Assembly: GCF_016919405.1 (NCBI RefSeq)
Contig: NZ_CP070353.1
Span: 3,100,501 to 3,164,500 of the forward strand
Source: Ensifer sp. PDNC004
Lineage (GTDB): Bacteria > Pseudomonadota > Alphaproteobacteria > Rhizobiales > Rhizobiaceae
DNA length: 64,000 bases
Direction: 5' to 3'
A program made the position numbers and the translations under genes. Position 1 is the stretch's first letter. Every line of letters begins with the position of its first letter. This document shows, piece by piece, positions 29,140 through 37,826 of this stretch. The notes below the pieces were generated by a model. It did not search any database, was not told the origin of the DNA, and worked only from the letters and a program-made list of their open reading frames with translations.

Positions 29140-29184
29140 TTGCCAAGGTTGGGGTCGGGCGTTCGAATCGCCTCACCCGCTCCA
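29140..29184 (+). other. attR: tRNA-Gly 3' fragment
   Basis: Perfect 45-bp copy of the tRNA-Gly 3' half (from the anticodon loop to CCA). The preceding bases do not form the 5' half of a tRNA, so it is a fragment that marks the right end of the island. The 166 bp to galM hold nothing recognisable. Confidence 0.93.
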
Positions 29185-29350
29185 ATTTCTCCCAACCACT
29201 TCATTTCACAGCCATTTCTGGAATGAAACGGCATTTGCCGTCAGGCATTGCATGCGCCGTTAGTGCGAGTCCGCACCATGTGGTTCGGACCGCCGAGACG
29301 GCTCCTTTGCGTTTTGCCTTTGTTGGTGAAGCCGGCTGGCGCTTCCGCGC

Positions 29351-30373
29351 TCAGCTCTTCATGAACACGTAGTCCGTTTCCTGCCGGCGGGTCTCGCCCG
29401 GGCGCAGCACGGCGTTCGGGAAGCCGGCATGGTTGATCGCGTCCGGCCAGATCTGTGTTTCCAGGCAGAAGCCGGCAAAGGCGCCGTAGCGGCGGCCTTC
29501 GAGGCCGGGGACGGGGATGTTCAGCTTTGCGCCGGTATAGAGCTGCACGCCGGGCTCGGTCGTCAGCACTTCCATCGTGACGCCCGAATCGATGCTGCGG
29601 GCAAGCGCCACCGAATGTTTCACCATGCGTTCGTTCGAAAGGCAGAAATTATGATCGTAGGCGACGCGCTCGCCTTCGGTCTGGCGGCTGAGCCGCGTCA
29701 TCTCCCTGAGATCGAAGGCGGTGCCTTCGACGGCAAGGATCGCACCCGTCGGCACCTGGCGTTCGGTGGTCGGCAGATAGTGGTCGGCGGCGATCATGAT
29801 GTCGTGGCCGAGGGCGTCGGCGCTGCCGTCGAGATTGAAATAGCTGTGCTGGCAGACATTGGCGAGCGTCGCTCGGTCGGTTTCGCTCTCGTAGACGACG
29901 CTCAGGACACCGCCGGGCTTCAGCTGGTAGGTGCAGGTAACCTTGCAATTGCCGGGATAGCCGGCGCGACCATCCGGGTCGGTAATGGCGAGCGTGACGC
30001 TGTCGGGCGTGTGCCGAACGATCGTCCAGTTGCGCTTGCCGATATTGTCGCTGCCACCGTGCAGATGCGTGACGCCCTTCTCGTTCAATTCGAGCTGGTA
30101 GGCCTCGCCATCGAGCGTGAAGCGGCCGTTGCCGATGCGATTGGCGCAGCGGCCGGGCGTAGCGCCGAGATAGGGCGAATGGGCGAGATAGCTTTCGAGA
30201 TCGGTGAAGCCGAGCACCAGCGGCGGCTCGTGGCCTTCCAGGCGCAGGTCCTGGATCACCGAACCCCAGGTGAGCACATGCGCGGTGAGGCCGCCACCGG
30301 AAAGCACCACACGATGGACCGGCTCGCCGGATGGCAGGTGGCCGAAGATTTCCGTGTTCTGATGCATGTTCAC
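29351..30373 (-). CDS. galM: Aldose 1-epimerase (galactose mutarotase)
   Basis: Interconverts alpha and beta anomers of hexoses. The 340-residue protein shows the family active site: LGATPGRCANRIGNGRF, THLHGG (first His), CQHSYFNLDG (catalytic His) and FCLETQIWPDAINHAGFP (catalytic Glu). No signal peptide, so it is cytoplasmic. It is the first chromosomal gene after the island and has no sugar-pathway neighbour here. Confidence 0.95.
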   Translation of the reverse strand: MNMHQNTEIFGHLPSGEPVHRVVLSGGGLTAHVLTWGSVIQDLRLEGHEPPLVLGFTDLESYLAHSPYLGATPGRCANRIGNGRFTLDGEAYQLELNEKGVTHLHGGSDNIGKRNWTIVRHTPDSVTLAITDPDGRAGYPGNCKVTCTYQLKPGGVLSVVYESETDRATLANVCQHSYFNLDGSADALGHDIMIAADHYLPTTERQVPTGAILAVEGTAFDLREMTRLSRQTEGERVAYDHNFCLSNERMVKHSVALARSIDSGVTMEVLTTEPGVQLYTGAKLNIPVPGLEGRRYGAFAGFCLETQIWPDAINHAGFPNAVLRPGETRRQETDYVFMKS

Positions 30374-30493
30374 CGCTTACTCCCCTCTTCGCGATCGCAG
30401 CAACCTGCGTCATTTCAAAGAGCGCGGCAACTGGAATTCTCACTGCACGTGCCGTTAAATCGTCTCCGCTGCCGGCACGAAAACATGCAAGCC

Positions 30494-30543
30494 ATTCAAA
30501 GCGCTACGGCGACCCTGGCGTCTGTTCAAAGGCACACGGCGCT
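30494..30543. repeat. Intergenic repeat family B, copy 1
   Basis: Contains AAAGCGCTACGGCGACC then GGCACACGGCGCT, corresponding to 50874-50929 and 55838-55886. Ends are partly complementary (AGCGC-, GGCGCT). It lies between the CoxE-like gene and galM. Confidence 0.65.
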
Positions 30544-30562
30544 CAAGATTTTCGTGGCGCGT

Positions 30563-31747
30563 TCAACGCGACAGCTGCTTGGTCGCATCCTGAAGGCCAG
30601 CGAGCGTCAAAGGAAACATCCGCCCCTCGAACAGGCTCTTCACCATGCCGATCGACTGGGTGTAACTCCAGTGCTGTTCGGGCACGGGGTTGATCCAGAT
30701 CGAGCGCGGAAAATGCGCCGTCAGACGCGAGAGCCAGAGGGCGCCTGCCTCGTCGTTCCAATGCTCGACCGAGCCGCCGGGGTGGCTGATCTCATAAGGG
30801 CTCATCGAGGCGTCGCCGACGAAGATCGCGCGGTAGTCGCCGCCATAGGTGCGCAGCACTTCGGTCGTCCGGGTGATGTCAACGCGCCGGCGGCGATTGT
30901 CCTTCCACAGGCCCTCGTAGACGCAATTGTGGAAGTAGAAATGCTCCATGTGGCGGAACTCGCTGCGAGCCGCTGAAAACAGTTCTTCGACGATGCGGAT
31001 ATGATCGTCCATCGAGCCGCCGATGTCGAAGAACATCAGGAGCTTCACGGCATTGCGACGCTCGGGCCTTGTCACCACGTCGAGATAGCCGTGTTCGGCG
31101 GTGGCGCGGATCGTGCCACCGAGATCAAGCTCGTCGGCAGCACCCTGGCGCACCCAGCGCCGGAGGCGTTTTAGCGCCACCTTGATGTTGCGCGTGCCGA
31201 GTTCGACCGTGTCGTCGTAATCCTTGAACTCGCGCCGGTCCCAGACCTTGACGGCGCGGCGGTGGCGCGACTGGTCCTGGCCGATCCGCACACCCTCGGG
31301 GTTGTATCCATAGGCGCCGAAAGGCGAGGTGCCGGCGGTGCCGATCCATTTCGAGCCGCCCTGGTGCCGGCCATTTTGTTCCTGCAGCCGCTGGCGCAAG
31401 GTCTCCATCAGCTTGTCGAAGCCACCGAGCGCCTCGATCAGGCGTTTTTCTTCCTCGCTCAGATGCTTCTCTGCGAGCTTGCGCAGCCAGTCCTCGGGGA
31501 TGACGGCCTCTTCGCCCGCCTCCATCGGGTTGACGGCTTCAAGACCGGAAAAGCAATGCTGGAACACCCGGTCGAAGCGGTCGATATGGCGCTCGTCCTT
31601 CACCAGTGCCGTGCGCGCCAGATAGTAGAAGGCCTCGACGTCGAAGGTGGCGATGCCCGCCTCCATCCCCTCGATCAAGGACAGGAATTCCCGGAGCGTG
31701 ACCGGGACCTTCGCCGCCTTGAGTTCGAGGAAGAAGGGAATGAACAT
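30563..31747 (-). CDS. VWA domain protein, CoxE-like
   Basis: A 394-residue protein of the CoxE/VWA family that works with MoxR-type AAA+ ATPases in protein or cofactor maturation. The VWA core begins LLMFFDIGGSMDDHIRIVEE, a modified MIDAS (DxGGS instead of DxSGS). The N-terminal REFLSLIEGMEAGIATFDVEAFYYLARTALVKDE is typical of this subfamily. The matching MoxR-like gene lies 1.6 kb upstream on the same strand with metA and a Nudix gene in between. Confidence 0.88.
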   Translation of the reverse strand: MFIPFFLELKAAKVPVTLREFLSLIEGMEAGIATFDVEAFYYLARTALVKDERHIDRFDRVFQHCFSGLEAVNPMEAGEEAVIPEDWLRKLAEKHLSEEEKRLIEALGGFDKLMETLRQRLQEQNGRHQGGSKWIGTAGTSPFGAYGYNPEGVRIGQDQSRHRRAVKVWDRREFKDYDDTVELGTRNIKVALKRLRRWVRQGAADELDLGGTIRATAEHGYLDVVTRPERRNAVKLLMFFDIGGSMDDHIRIVEELFSAARSEFRHMEHFYFHNCVYEGLWKDNRRRRVDITRTTEVLRTYGGDYRAIFVGDASMSPYEISHPGGSVEHWNDEAGALWLSRLTAHFPRSIWINPVPEQHWSYTQSIGMVKSLFEGRMFPLTLAGLQDATKQLSR

Positions 31748-31753
31748 CTGACC

Positions 31754-32680
31754 TCAGCTTTTCCCGGCGCCGATCTCCGCGACATCATACGGCGTCGTCT
31801 GGTACATCTCGTTGATCCAGTTGCCGAAGAAGAGATGCGCATGACTGCGCCAGCGATTCTGCGGCGGCAGGGTCGAATCGTTGTGCGGGAAGTAGTCGTG
31901 CGGCATCTTGATCGGCACGCCCGCATCCACGTCGCGGAAGTATTCGTCCGACAGCGAGGTCGAATCATACTCCACGTGGTTGAACATGTAGAGCCGGTTG
32001 CCCTTCTTCTCGTGCACCAGGCAGACGCCCATCTCCTTCGATTCCATCAGGATTTCGAGGCTCGGCACCTTGTCGATGTCGGCGCGGCGGACCTCGGTCC
32101 AGCGCGAGACCGGGACGGCGAAATCGTCGGAGAAGCCATTGAGGTAGACGGAGGAACGATTGAGGTTCTGGTGGCGGTAGACGCCGAAGGCCTTTTCCTT
32201 CAGCGGATACTTCGGCACGTTGTGGAAGTGATAGATCGCCGCCATCGCGCCCCAGCAGACGTTGAGCGTCGAATGCACGTTGGTCTCGGTCCAGTCGAGG
32301 ATGCGCTTCAGCTCGTCCCAATAGGTGACGTCCTCGTATTCGAGCGTCTCGACCGGCGCGCCGGTGATTATGAAGCCGTCGAACTTGCGGCCCTGCACTT
32401 CTTCCCAGGTCTCGTAGAAGGAGAGCAGGTGATCTTCCGAGGTGTTCTTGGCCCGGTGAGCGCCGATGCGCACCAGTGACAATTCCACCTGCAGCGGCGA
32501 GGCGCCGATCAGGCGCGCCATCTGGATCTCCGTCTTGATCTTGTTCGGCATGAGGTTCAGGAGCCCGATCTGGAGCGGGCGGATATCCTGACGGATCGCC
32601 ACGGTCTCGGTCATCACCCGCACGCCCTCATGCACGAGGGTTTCGAAGGCGGGCAGCGTATCGGGAATCTTGATGGGCAT
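31754..32680 (-). CDS. metA: Homoserine O-acyltransferase MetA
   Basis: First committed step of methionine synthesis: acylates homoserine from acetyl- or succinyl-CoA. The 308-residue protein has the catalytic Cys in [16 protein letters not shown], and the His-Glu pair in MFNHVEYDS. Start [10 protein letters not shown] (ATG 32680) matches the family N-terminus; an ATG six codons upstream is less likely. Expression is controlled by a SAM-II riboswitch and a terminator directly upstream. The choice between acetyl and succinyl donor cannot be made safely here. Confidence 0.96.
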   Translation of the reverse strand: MPIKIPDTLPAFETLVHEGVRVMTETVAIRQDIRPLQIGLLNLMPNKIKTEIQMARLIGASPLQVELSLVRIGAHRAKNTSEDHLLSFYETWEEVQGRKFDGFIITGAPVETLEYEDVTYWDELKRILDWTETNVHSTLNVCWGAMAAIYHFHNVPKYPLKEKAFGVYRHQNLNRSSVYLNGFSDDFAVPVSRWTEVRRADIDKVPSLEILMESKEMGVCLVHEKKGNRLYMFNHVEYDSTSLSDEYFRDVDAGVPIKMPHDYFPHNDSTLPPQNRWRSHAHLFFGNWINEMYQTTPYDVAEIGAGKS

Positions 32681-32701
32681 GGGCTTCCACTCGATCAATA
32701 C

Positions 32702-32733
32702 AAAAAAACCGGCGGCGATTGATCGCGACCGGT
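32702..32733 (-). terminator. Attenuator of the SAM-II riboswitch
   Basis: On the minus strand ACCGG-N2-GCGAT pairs with ATCGC-N2-CCGGT, followed by seven T. It lies between the riboswitch and the metA start, so it is the probable expression platform. Confidence 0.8.
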
Positions 32734-32760
32734 CCTCGGAAATCCAACTTTCCTCGGCCC

Positions 32761-32811
32761 TTTAGCGACTTGTTTAACGTGGCTGCAAGCCGGCCGGCCA
32801 AATCACCACAG
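32761..32811 (-). promoter_or_regulatory. SAM-II riboswitch (metA motif)
   Basis: Reading the minus strand: GTGGTGATTTGGCC, CGGCTTGCAGCCACG, TTAAACAAGTCGCTAAA. These are the conserved SAM-II blocks (the GGTGATTTG start, the CTTGCAGCCAC hairpin/pseudoknot region and the terminal GCTAAA) in order and spacing. SAM binding should repress metA. Confidence 0.93.
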
Positions 32812-32867
32812 GGAATTTGATAGCGCGAGTGGGCCGCGGGGGTCAAGAAAAACGATTCGGGGTGTCG

Positions 32868-32938
32868 TGGTCCCTCATCCCGCTGCCGCGACCTTCTCGC
32901 CGTTTTGACGGGGAGGAGGCGCCTTGCTGCTCCCAGTT
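32868..32938. repeat. Degenerate rhizobial intergenic repeat
   Basis: CCCTCATCCCGCTGCCGCGACC then TTCTCGCCG and GACGGGGAGGAGG resemble the CCCTCATCC...CTTCTCCCCG...GGGGAG arms of the mosaic repeat also seen at 7099 and 37595. It fills the gap between the riboswitch and the Nudix gene. Confidence 0.5.
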
Positions 32939-32943
32939 GGCGT

Positions 32944-33384
32944 CTACCACTCAACAGTTCGCAGCAGGCTTAGAGCCTCCCGCATGCCATAACCGAGCCG
33001 GCGCTCAGCCTCATCGAGGCCGAGCCAGAAGAAGCGGAAGCGGATCGGCTCGCCGCCGCCAAAAGGCGTCATTTCCTGATGTATCCAGGTCTGCCGTTGC
33101 TCGCCGGCGAGCGCGACGTGAAAGTAGTGCCGCCGATGGCAGATCGTCCTGCCGTCCTTCGGGTAGTGGTAGTCCTGCGTGACGAGATGTGTGAGTGTCT
33201 GCGACGGCGTCAGCCCTGTCTCCTCGACGAACTCCCGCAAGGCCGATGTCTGCGGGCTTTCGCCCGGCTCCATCGTGCCGCCCGGCACCTGCAGCTCGAT
33301 CTCGGGAAAGTCCGGTTCGTCGAAGACCAGCAGCCGGTCCTGCCAGGTGCCATAGATCAGCACCTTATGGGCGTCGGGCGTCAT
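32944..33384 (-). CDS. Nudix hydrolase
   Basis: A 146-residue hydrolase with a complete Nudix box: GGTMEPGESPQTSALREFVEETGL (G-x5-E-x7-REVxEExG pattern, catalytic Glu residues in REFVEE). The substrate is unknown. The start overlaps the stop of the MoxR-like gene by 4 bp (ATG 33384), so the two are coupled. Confidence 0.92.
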   Translation of the reverse strand: MTPDAHKVLIYGTWQDRLLVFDEPDFPEIELQVPGGTMEPGESPQTSALREFVEETGLTPSQTLTHLVTQDYHYPKDGRTICHRRHYFHVALAGEQRQTWIHQEMTPFGGGEPIRFRFFWLGLDEAERRLGYGMREALSLLRTVEW

Positions 33385-34220
33385 TGGTCGCGGCGGGCCA
33401 TGAAGGCGAGGCGCTCGAAGAGGTGCACGTCCTGCTCGTTCTTCAGCAGCGCACCATGCAGCTTCGGCAGCATGGTCTTGGCGTCGGCCCTGAGGTCGGC
33501 CGGATCGACCTCGTCGGCGACGAGCAGGCGGATCCAGTCGAGCGCCTCGGACGTGGAGGGTTTCTTCTTCAGGCCCGGCACCTGGCGGATGTCGTAGAAG
33601 GCGGCGAGCGCTGCGGACAGCAGCGTCTTGCGGATGCCGGGATAATGCACCTCGACGATGCGGGCGAGCGTGTCCGCGTCGGGGAAGCGGATATAGTGAA
33701 AGAAGCAGCGGCGCAAAAATGCGTCCGGCAGCTCCTTCTCGTTGTTGGACGTGATGATGACGATCGGCCGGTGACGGGCGCCGATCATCTCGCCGGTCTC
33801 GTAGACATGGAATTCCATGCGGTCGAGTTCCTGCAGCAGGTCGTTCGGAAACTCGATGTCGGCCTTGTCGATCTCGTCGATCAGAAGCACCACGCGGCGG
33901 TCCGCCTCGAAGGCCTGCCAGAGCTTGCCCTTGCGGATGTAGTTGCGGACCTCGTTGACGCGCTCGTCGCCGAGCTGGCTGTCGCGAAGCCGCGACACGG
34001 CGTCATATTCGTAAAGGCCCTGCTGCGCCTTGGTCGTCGACTTGACGCTCCATTCGATCAGTTCGAGGCCAAGGGCTGCGGCGATCTGGCGGGCAAGCTC
34101 GGTCTTGCCGGTGCCGGGCTCGCCTTTGACCAGCAGTGGCCGCTCCAGCCGGATCGCAGCGTTGACGGCGATCATCAGGTCCTTGTCGGCGATATAGTCG
34201 GCGGTGCCTTGAAATTGCAT
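33381..34220 (-). CDS. MoxR-family AAA+ ATPase
   Basis: A 279-residue ATPase that normally partners a VWA (CoxE-like) protein. Walker A GEPGTGKTELARQIA is near residue 38, Walker B VVLLIDEIDKADIEFPNDLLQELD near 110, and sensor IVIITSNNEKELPDAFLRRC near 150. The matching VWA gene is at 30563-31747. The usual adjacency is broken by the Nudix and metA genes. Confidence 0.93.
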   Translation of the reverse strand: MQFQGTADYIADKDLMIAVNAAIRLERPLLVKGEPGTGKTELARQIAAALGLELIEWSVKSTTKAQQGLYEYDAVSRLRDSQLGDERVNEVRNYIRKGKLWQAFEADRRVVLLIDEIDKADIEFPNDLLQELDRMEFHVYETGEMIGARHRPIVIITSNNEKELPDAFLRRCFFHYIRFPDADTLARIVEVHYPGIRKTLLSAALAAFYDIRQVPGLKKKPSTSEALDWIRLLVADEVDPADLRADAKTMLPKLHGALLKNEQDVHLFERLAFMARRDQ

Positions 34221-34323
34221 GGGCGTCTTCCGGTTCAGCGTAAGTCAGGCGAAGTCATGCCCTATGGACTATCGCATAATGGCTTAAATCGGAATCGTTT
34301 TGAGGGCAGGCGTGATCAAGCGG

Positions 34324-34704
34324 TCAGCCGCGAAGGGCGGTGACCTCGATCTCGATCAGCATTTCCGGGCGGATCAGGTCGCAGACGATCATCGTTGCGG
34401 CCGGGCGGATCTCGCCGAAGACTTCGCCGAAGATCGGGAACACCCGGTCGGCGAAGCTGGCATCGGTGACGTAGTAGTGGTTGCGCACCACATCCTTCAT
34501 CGAGAAGCCCGCTTCCTTCAGCGCGCCCTCGATCGTCTTCAGGCAATTGCGCGCCTGCTCCTCCACCGTCTCGGGCATGGTCATGGTGGCGTAGTCATAG
34601 CCGGTCGTGCCGGAGACGAAGCACCAGTCGCCCATCGCGACGGCACGCGAATAGCCTGCCGTCTTTTCGAAGGGTGAACCCGAGGAGATGAGCTTGCGCG
34701 CCAT
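34324..34704 (-). CDS. RidA-family protein
   Basis: A 126-residue YjgF/YER057c/UK114-family protein. Typical parts: FVSGTTGYD, TVEEQARNCLKTIEGALKEAGFSMKDVVRNHYYVTD and IEIEVTALRG. The canonical Arg that deaminates enamine/imine intermediates is expected in an ARATVEV-type strand, which here reads AATMIVCDLIRPEM, so it belongs to a divergent Rid subgroup and deaminase activity is uncertain. It lies 10 bp downstream of leuD. Confidence 0.88.
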   Translation of the reverse strand: MARKLISSGSPFEKTAGYSRAVAMGDWCFVSGTTGYDYATMTMPETVEEQARNCLKTIEGALKEAGFSMKDVVRNHYYVTDASFADRVFPIFGEVFGEIRPAATMIVCDLIRPEMLIEIEVTALRG

Positions 34705-34714
34705 GCTTCTCGCT

Positions 34715-35320
34715 TTAAGCCCAGGGACGCGAAGCGCCGACCGTCTTTTCGAAGTTGTCGATGGCGGTTGCCTTTTCCAGCGTCAGGCCGATGTCGTCGA
34801 GGCCGTTCAGCAGGCAGTGACGCTTGAAGGCATCGACCTCGAACTTGACCGAGCCGCCGTCCGGGCCGGTGATTTCCTGGGATTCCAGGTCGATCGAGAG
34901 GATGGCGTTGGAGCCGCGCGAGGCGTCGTCCATCAGCTTGTCGAGGTCAGCCTGGCTGACGACGATCGGCAGAATGCCGTTCTTGAAACAGTTGTTGTAG
35001 AAGATGTCGGCAAAGGACGTGGAGATCACGCAGCGGATGCCGAAGTCGAGCAGCGCCCACGGAGCATGCTCGCGAGAGGAGCCACAGCCGAAGTTGTCGC
35101 CGGCAACGAGGATGCTTGCGTTCTGGTAGGCCGGCTTGTTGAGGACGAAATCCGGGTTGACCGAGCCGTCTTCGTTGTAGCGGGCTTCGGCGAAGAGGCC
35201 CTTGCCAAGGCCGGTGCGCTTGATCGTCTTCAGGTAGTCCTTCGGAATGATCATGTCCGTGTCGATGTTGACGACGGGGAGGGGGGCTGCGACACCGGTG
35301 AGCTTGACGAATTTTTCCAT
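34715..35320 (-). CDS. leuD: 3-isopropylmalate dehydratase small subunit
   Basis: Small (swivel-domain) subunit of LeuCD, the isomerase converting 2- to 3-isopropylmalate in leucine synthesis. The 201-residue protein has [16 protein letters not shown] and [27 protein letters not shown], the substrate-recognition loop. leuC is not in the window; in rhizobia the subunits are often apart. Confidence 0.96.
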   Translation of the reverse strand: MEKFVKLTGVAAPLPVVNIDTDMIIPKDYLKTIKRTGLGKGLFAEARYNEDGSVNPDFVLNKPAYQNASILVAGDNFGCGSSREHAPWALLDFGIRCVISTSFADIFYNNCFKNGILPIVVSQADLDKLMDDASRGSNAILSIDLESQEITGPDGGSVKFEVDAFKRHCLLNGLDDIGLTLEKATAIDNFEKTVGASRPWA

Positions 35321-35475
35321 AACTTCAGGCCTTCGATTTCAGAAGAATGTTGCGCTAGCGTTTAGATGAGTTTTGCGCCGAAATGAAGGAAAATCTGTTC
35401 AAATAGGCTTCGCCGGGTGGGTGAAAATGCCCGCCCGGCGAGAGCTTCGTCCGGATTTCGATTGTCTGCAGGGAC

Positions 35476-35892
35476 TTAGCCTGCCTTCACCGGGCTGTTC
35501 ATGGCCCATAGAACGCCGAAAGGATCGCGGAGCTGGCCGTAGCGGTCGCCCCAGAACATCACCTCGATCGGCATCACCACCTCGGCGCCGGCGGCAACCG
35601 CACGGTCCCACCAGGCATCGATATCGTCGACGGTGAGCGTCAGGGTGAAGGCCTGCGGCTTTTCCAAGGGATGGCCGTATTCCGGATAGGCATCGGCCAG
35701 CATCAGCGAGCTGCCGTTGATGTAGAGGTGGATGTGCATCGTCCGGCCCTGCTCGTCGAGCGGATGCCGGCCCACTTCCTTGCCGCCAAAGGCGCGCTGG
35801 TAGAATTCGGAGGCCTTGGCGGCGCCATCGACCTGAAGATAGGGCAGAAGGCCGTTGAGGACCGGTGCCGGCTGCTGCGTCTGGGTATCCAT
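35476..35892 (-). CDS. Glyoxalase/bleomycin-resistance (PhnB-like) VOC protein
   Basis: A 138-residue VOC-fold protein of the PhnB/YxeI type: LLPYLQVDGAAKASEFYQRAF at the start, LMLADAYPEYG, DDIDAWWDRAVAAGAEV and WGDRYGQLRDPFGVLWAM. The ATG at 35892 (MDTQTQQ) has GGAG 7 bp upstream. Enzymatic activity is unknown; many relatives are described as 3-demethylubiquinone-type or uncharacterised proteins. Confidence 0.88.
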   Translation of the reverse strand: MDTQTQQPAPVLNGLLPYLQVDGAAKASEFYQRAFGGKEVGRHPLDEQGRTMHIHLYINGSSLMLADAYPEYGHPLEKPQAFTLTLTVDDIDAWWDRAVAAGAEVVMPIEVMFWGDRYGQLRDPFGVLWAMNSPVKAG

Positions 35893-36102
35893 ATCGTTCT
35901 CCATCCTGTTCGAAGAGCCAGGACCGTGCTGGCCTGCTTCAAGGACGGACATGGAATGGTCGATCCGACATGGGGTCGAAAAAAAATCGCAGCCGGCTGA
36001 ACGACGGTTTTCAAGGGACGCAAACAGGGTTCGAGCCGATCGTCGATCGGCCCGGATTGCGGGGTACCAAGATCGCTGGAGATCGATTCCGACCGCCGGG
36101 AA

Positions 36103-36357
36103 TTAGAGGTCGATGATCGTGCCGCGACCGTCGTTCCAGATGCGCATCTCGCGCTGGCCCTGGGCGGGGCCTGCGGCAGCCGGGCGCACGGTGGCGCGGG
36201 CTGGCCTGAAGTTCAGCCGGGTGGCAATGGCGCTGCCGACCACGACGACGGCGGCGATGCCGGCAAGGGCCAGCGCCAGCGAGGCGGTAAGCACAAAGGC
36301 CGCGAACGTGATGGTCAGGGCTGCGGCCGTAAAGAGAACAGAGCGAATGCTTTGCAT
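36103..36357 (-). CDS. Small membrane protein
   Basis: An 84-residue protein with one long hydrophobic stretch (about residues 8-46, possibly two helices) and a basic then acidic C-terminus ending RIWNDGRGTIIDL. ATG 36357 has AAAGGTG 6 bp upstream. The frame is open upstream but the translation there is not protein-like. Not recognised; its C-terminal short motif may be conserved. Confidence 0.65.
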   Translation of the reverse strand: MQSIRSVLFTAAALTITFAAFVLTASLALALAGIAAVVVVGSAIATRLNFRPARATVRPAAAGPAQGQREMRIWNDGRGTIIDL

Positions 36358-36482
36358 AATCGTCACCTTTCTGATGGCGATGTGGGGGCTCGCCTTCGGA
36401 CTTGCAAGAGGCGGGCCCTCGAAAGGGGTGCGGCGGTTCGCCTCGTCTTGCGGAACGCGGCAAAGGCGGGCACAACTGAAGC

Positions 36483-37388
36483 ATGAACAAATCGAGCGAA
36501 CATCACCCGGTACGCCTGCGCCGCTCGGTGCTTTGCGTGCCGGCCGACAATGCCCGCGCGCTTGCCAAGGTCGCGGAACTTGCGACGGATGCTGCGATCT
36601 TCGATCTCGAGGATGCGGTTGCGCCCGAGCGCAAGGTGGAAGCGCGTGCGGCGCTGGTGCAATATCTGACGACAAGCCGGCCGGATTGCGAGATCGTCAT
36701 CCGCATCAATGCGATCGGCTCGGACTATGGTCAGGGCGATCTTGCTGCAGCGCTTGTGGCCAATCCCGACGCCATTCTGTTGCCGAAGGTCGAAAGCCCG
36801 GCGGATATCCAGGCGGCGGCCGACTGGCTCGACGAGAACGATGCGCCGGAGACGTTGCGCCTCTGGGCGATGATCGAGACGCCGCGCGGGGTGATCAACG
36901 CGCCTCTTGTCGCCGAGGCCGGCCGCACCTTCAGCGGCAGGCTCGATTGTTTCGTCGTCGGCCTCAACGACCTGCGCAAGGAGACCGGCGTTCCGGATCG
37001 TCCGGGCCGGCCCTATCTCGTCCCCTGGCTGATGCAGATCCTGCTTGCCGCGCGGGGCGGCGGGCTCGATGTCATCGATGCCGTGTTCAACGATTTTCGT
37101 GACGCTGCCACCTTTGACGAAGAATGCCGGCAGGGCCGCGACATGGGCTATGACGGCAAGATGCTGATCCATCCGGCGCAGATCGGCCCGGCGAACGAGC
37201 GCTTCGGCGTCGAGCAGATCGCCGTCGACGAGGCCCGCGCGATCATCGCCGCCTTTGCGCTCTCGGAAAATGCCGGCAAGGGCGTCATCAATCTCAACGG
37301 ACGCATGGTCGAGCGGCTGCATCTCGACCAGGCCGTAAAGCTTGCCGCCAAGGCGGACCTCATCGAACAACGAAAGACAAGATCTTGA
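36483..37388 (+). CDS. HpcH/HpaI-type CoA ester lyase (CitE-like)
   Basis: A 301-residue TIM-barrel lyase of the CitE/malyl-CoA lyase group. RRSVLCVPADNARALAKV, AIFDLEDAVAPERK (metal/substrate Asp-Glu), VIRINAIGS, ILLPKVESPADI, MIETPRGVINA and DGKMLIHPAQI are all present. It probably cleaves a malyl- or citramalyl-type CoA ester; the exact substrate is not resolved. It overlaps the DUF1737 gene by 4 bp. Confidence 0.92.
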   Translation: MNKSSEHHPVRLRRSVLCVPADNARALAKVAELATDAAIFDLEDAVAPERKVEARAALVQYLTTSRPDCEIVIRINAIGSDYGQGDLAAALVANPDAILLPKVESPADIQAAADWLDENDAPETLRLWAMIETPRGVINAPLVAEAGRTFSGRLDCFVVGLNDLRKETGVPDRPGRPYLVPWLMQILLAARGGGLDVIDAVFNDFRDAATFDEECRQGRDMGYDGKMLIHPAQIGPANERFGVEQIAVDEARAIIAAFALSENAGKGVINLNGRMVERLHLDQAVKLAAKADLIEQRKTRS

Positions 37389-37591
37389 AACTCTACCGCT
37401 TCCTGACCGGTCCCGACGACGCCACCTTCTGCCACAAGGTGACGGCGGCGCTGAACCAGGGCTGGAGCCTGCACGGCTCGCCCACCTACGCCTTCAATGC
37501 CGATACGCAGCACATGCAGTGCGGTCAGGCGGTGGTCAAAGAGGTCGAGGGCAAGGATTACACCCCGGATATCAAGCTGTCGGAACAGTAG
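37385..37591 (+). CDS. DUF1737 domain protein
   Basis: A 68-residue protein: MKLYRFLTGPDDATFCHKVTAALNQGWSLHGSPTYAF, the typical DUF1737 start. Function unknown. It is translationally coupled to the CoA ester lyase by a 4-bp overlap. Confidence 0.9.
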   Translation: MKLYRFLTGPDDATFCHKVTAALNQGWSLHGSPTYAFNADTQHMQCGQAVVKEVEGKDYTPDIKLSEQ

Positions 37592-37594
37592 GCA

Positions 37595-37660
37595 GTTTAG
37601 CCCTCTCCTCGGGTTTAACCCGAGAACTAACCCTCTCCCCGATGGCAGGGAGTGGGGACG
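37595..37660. repeat. Rhizobial intergenic mosaic repeat, copy B
   Basis: CCTCGGGTTTAACCCGAG is a near-perfect palindrome, followed by CCCTCTCCCC and GCAGGGAGTGG. Same order as at 7099-7180. A further GGGGATGAGG-type arm follows near 37757, so the mosaic may extend to about 37800. Confidence 0.75.
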
Positions 37661-37826
37661 CGACGGACGCTTGGTCATCGCGAATAGTCGGCACGTGAAG
37701 CCCGTTTCTGGAATTGGGTATGAATGCGAGCGGGTGCCGCGCGTTTCCTTCGCCCCGCCTGCGGGGATGAGGTGCCTGCAGGCGGATGGGGCAGCCCTTA
37801 CCGCACGATGATAGGCAAATGAAGCG

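Larger units (their letters stand above)
10113..29184. mobile_element. Genomic island integrated in tRNA-Gly
   Basis: About 19 kb bounded by a perfect 45-bp direct repeat of the tRNA-Gly 3' half (10113-10157 and 29140-29184). Inside are a tyrosine integrase, an excisionase-like HTH protein, a primase-helicase, two SIR2-family genes, a type I restriction-modification system and decayed genes; no housekeeping gene is present. Base composition is mixed, with 10382-12260 clearly AT-richer than the flanks. The replication module resembles P4-like satellites. No capsid or conjugation genes are seen, so mobility probably needs a helper. Confidence 0.93.

Noticed and set aside
29031-29234. Possible small gene over attR
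   Set aside because: Translation is an artefact of the tRNA-Gly fragment and flanking sequence; no ribosome site.
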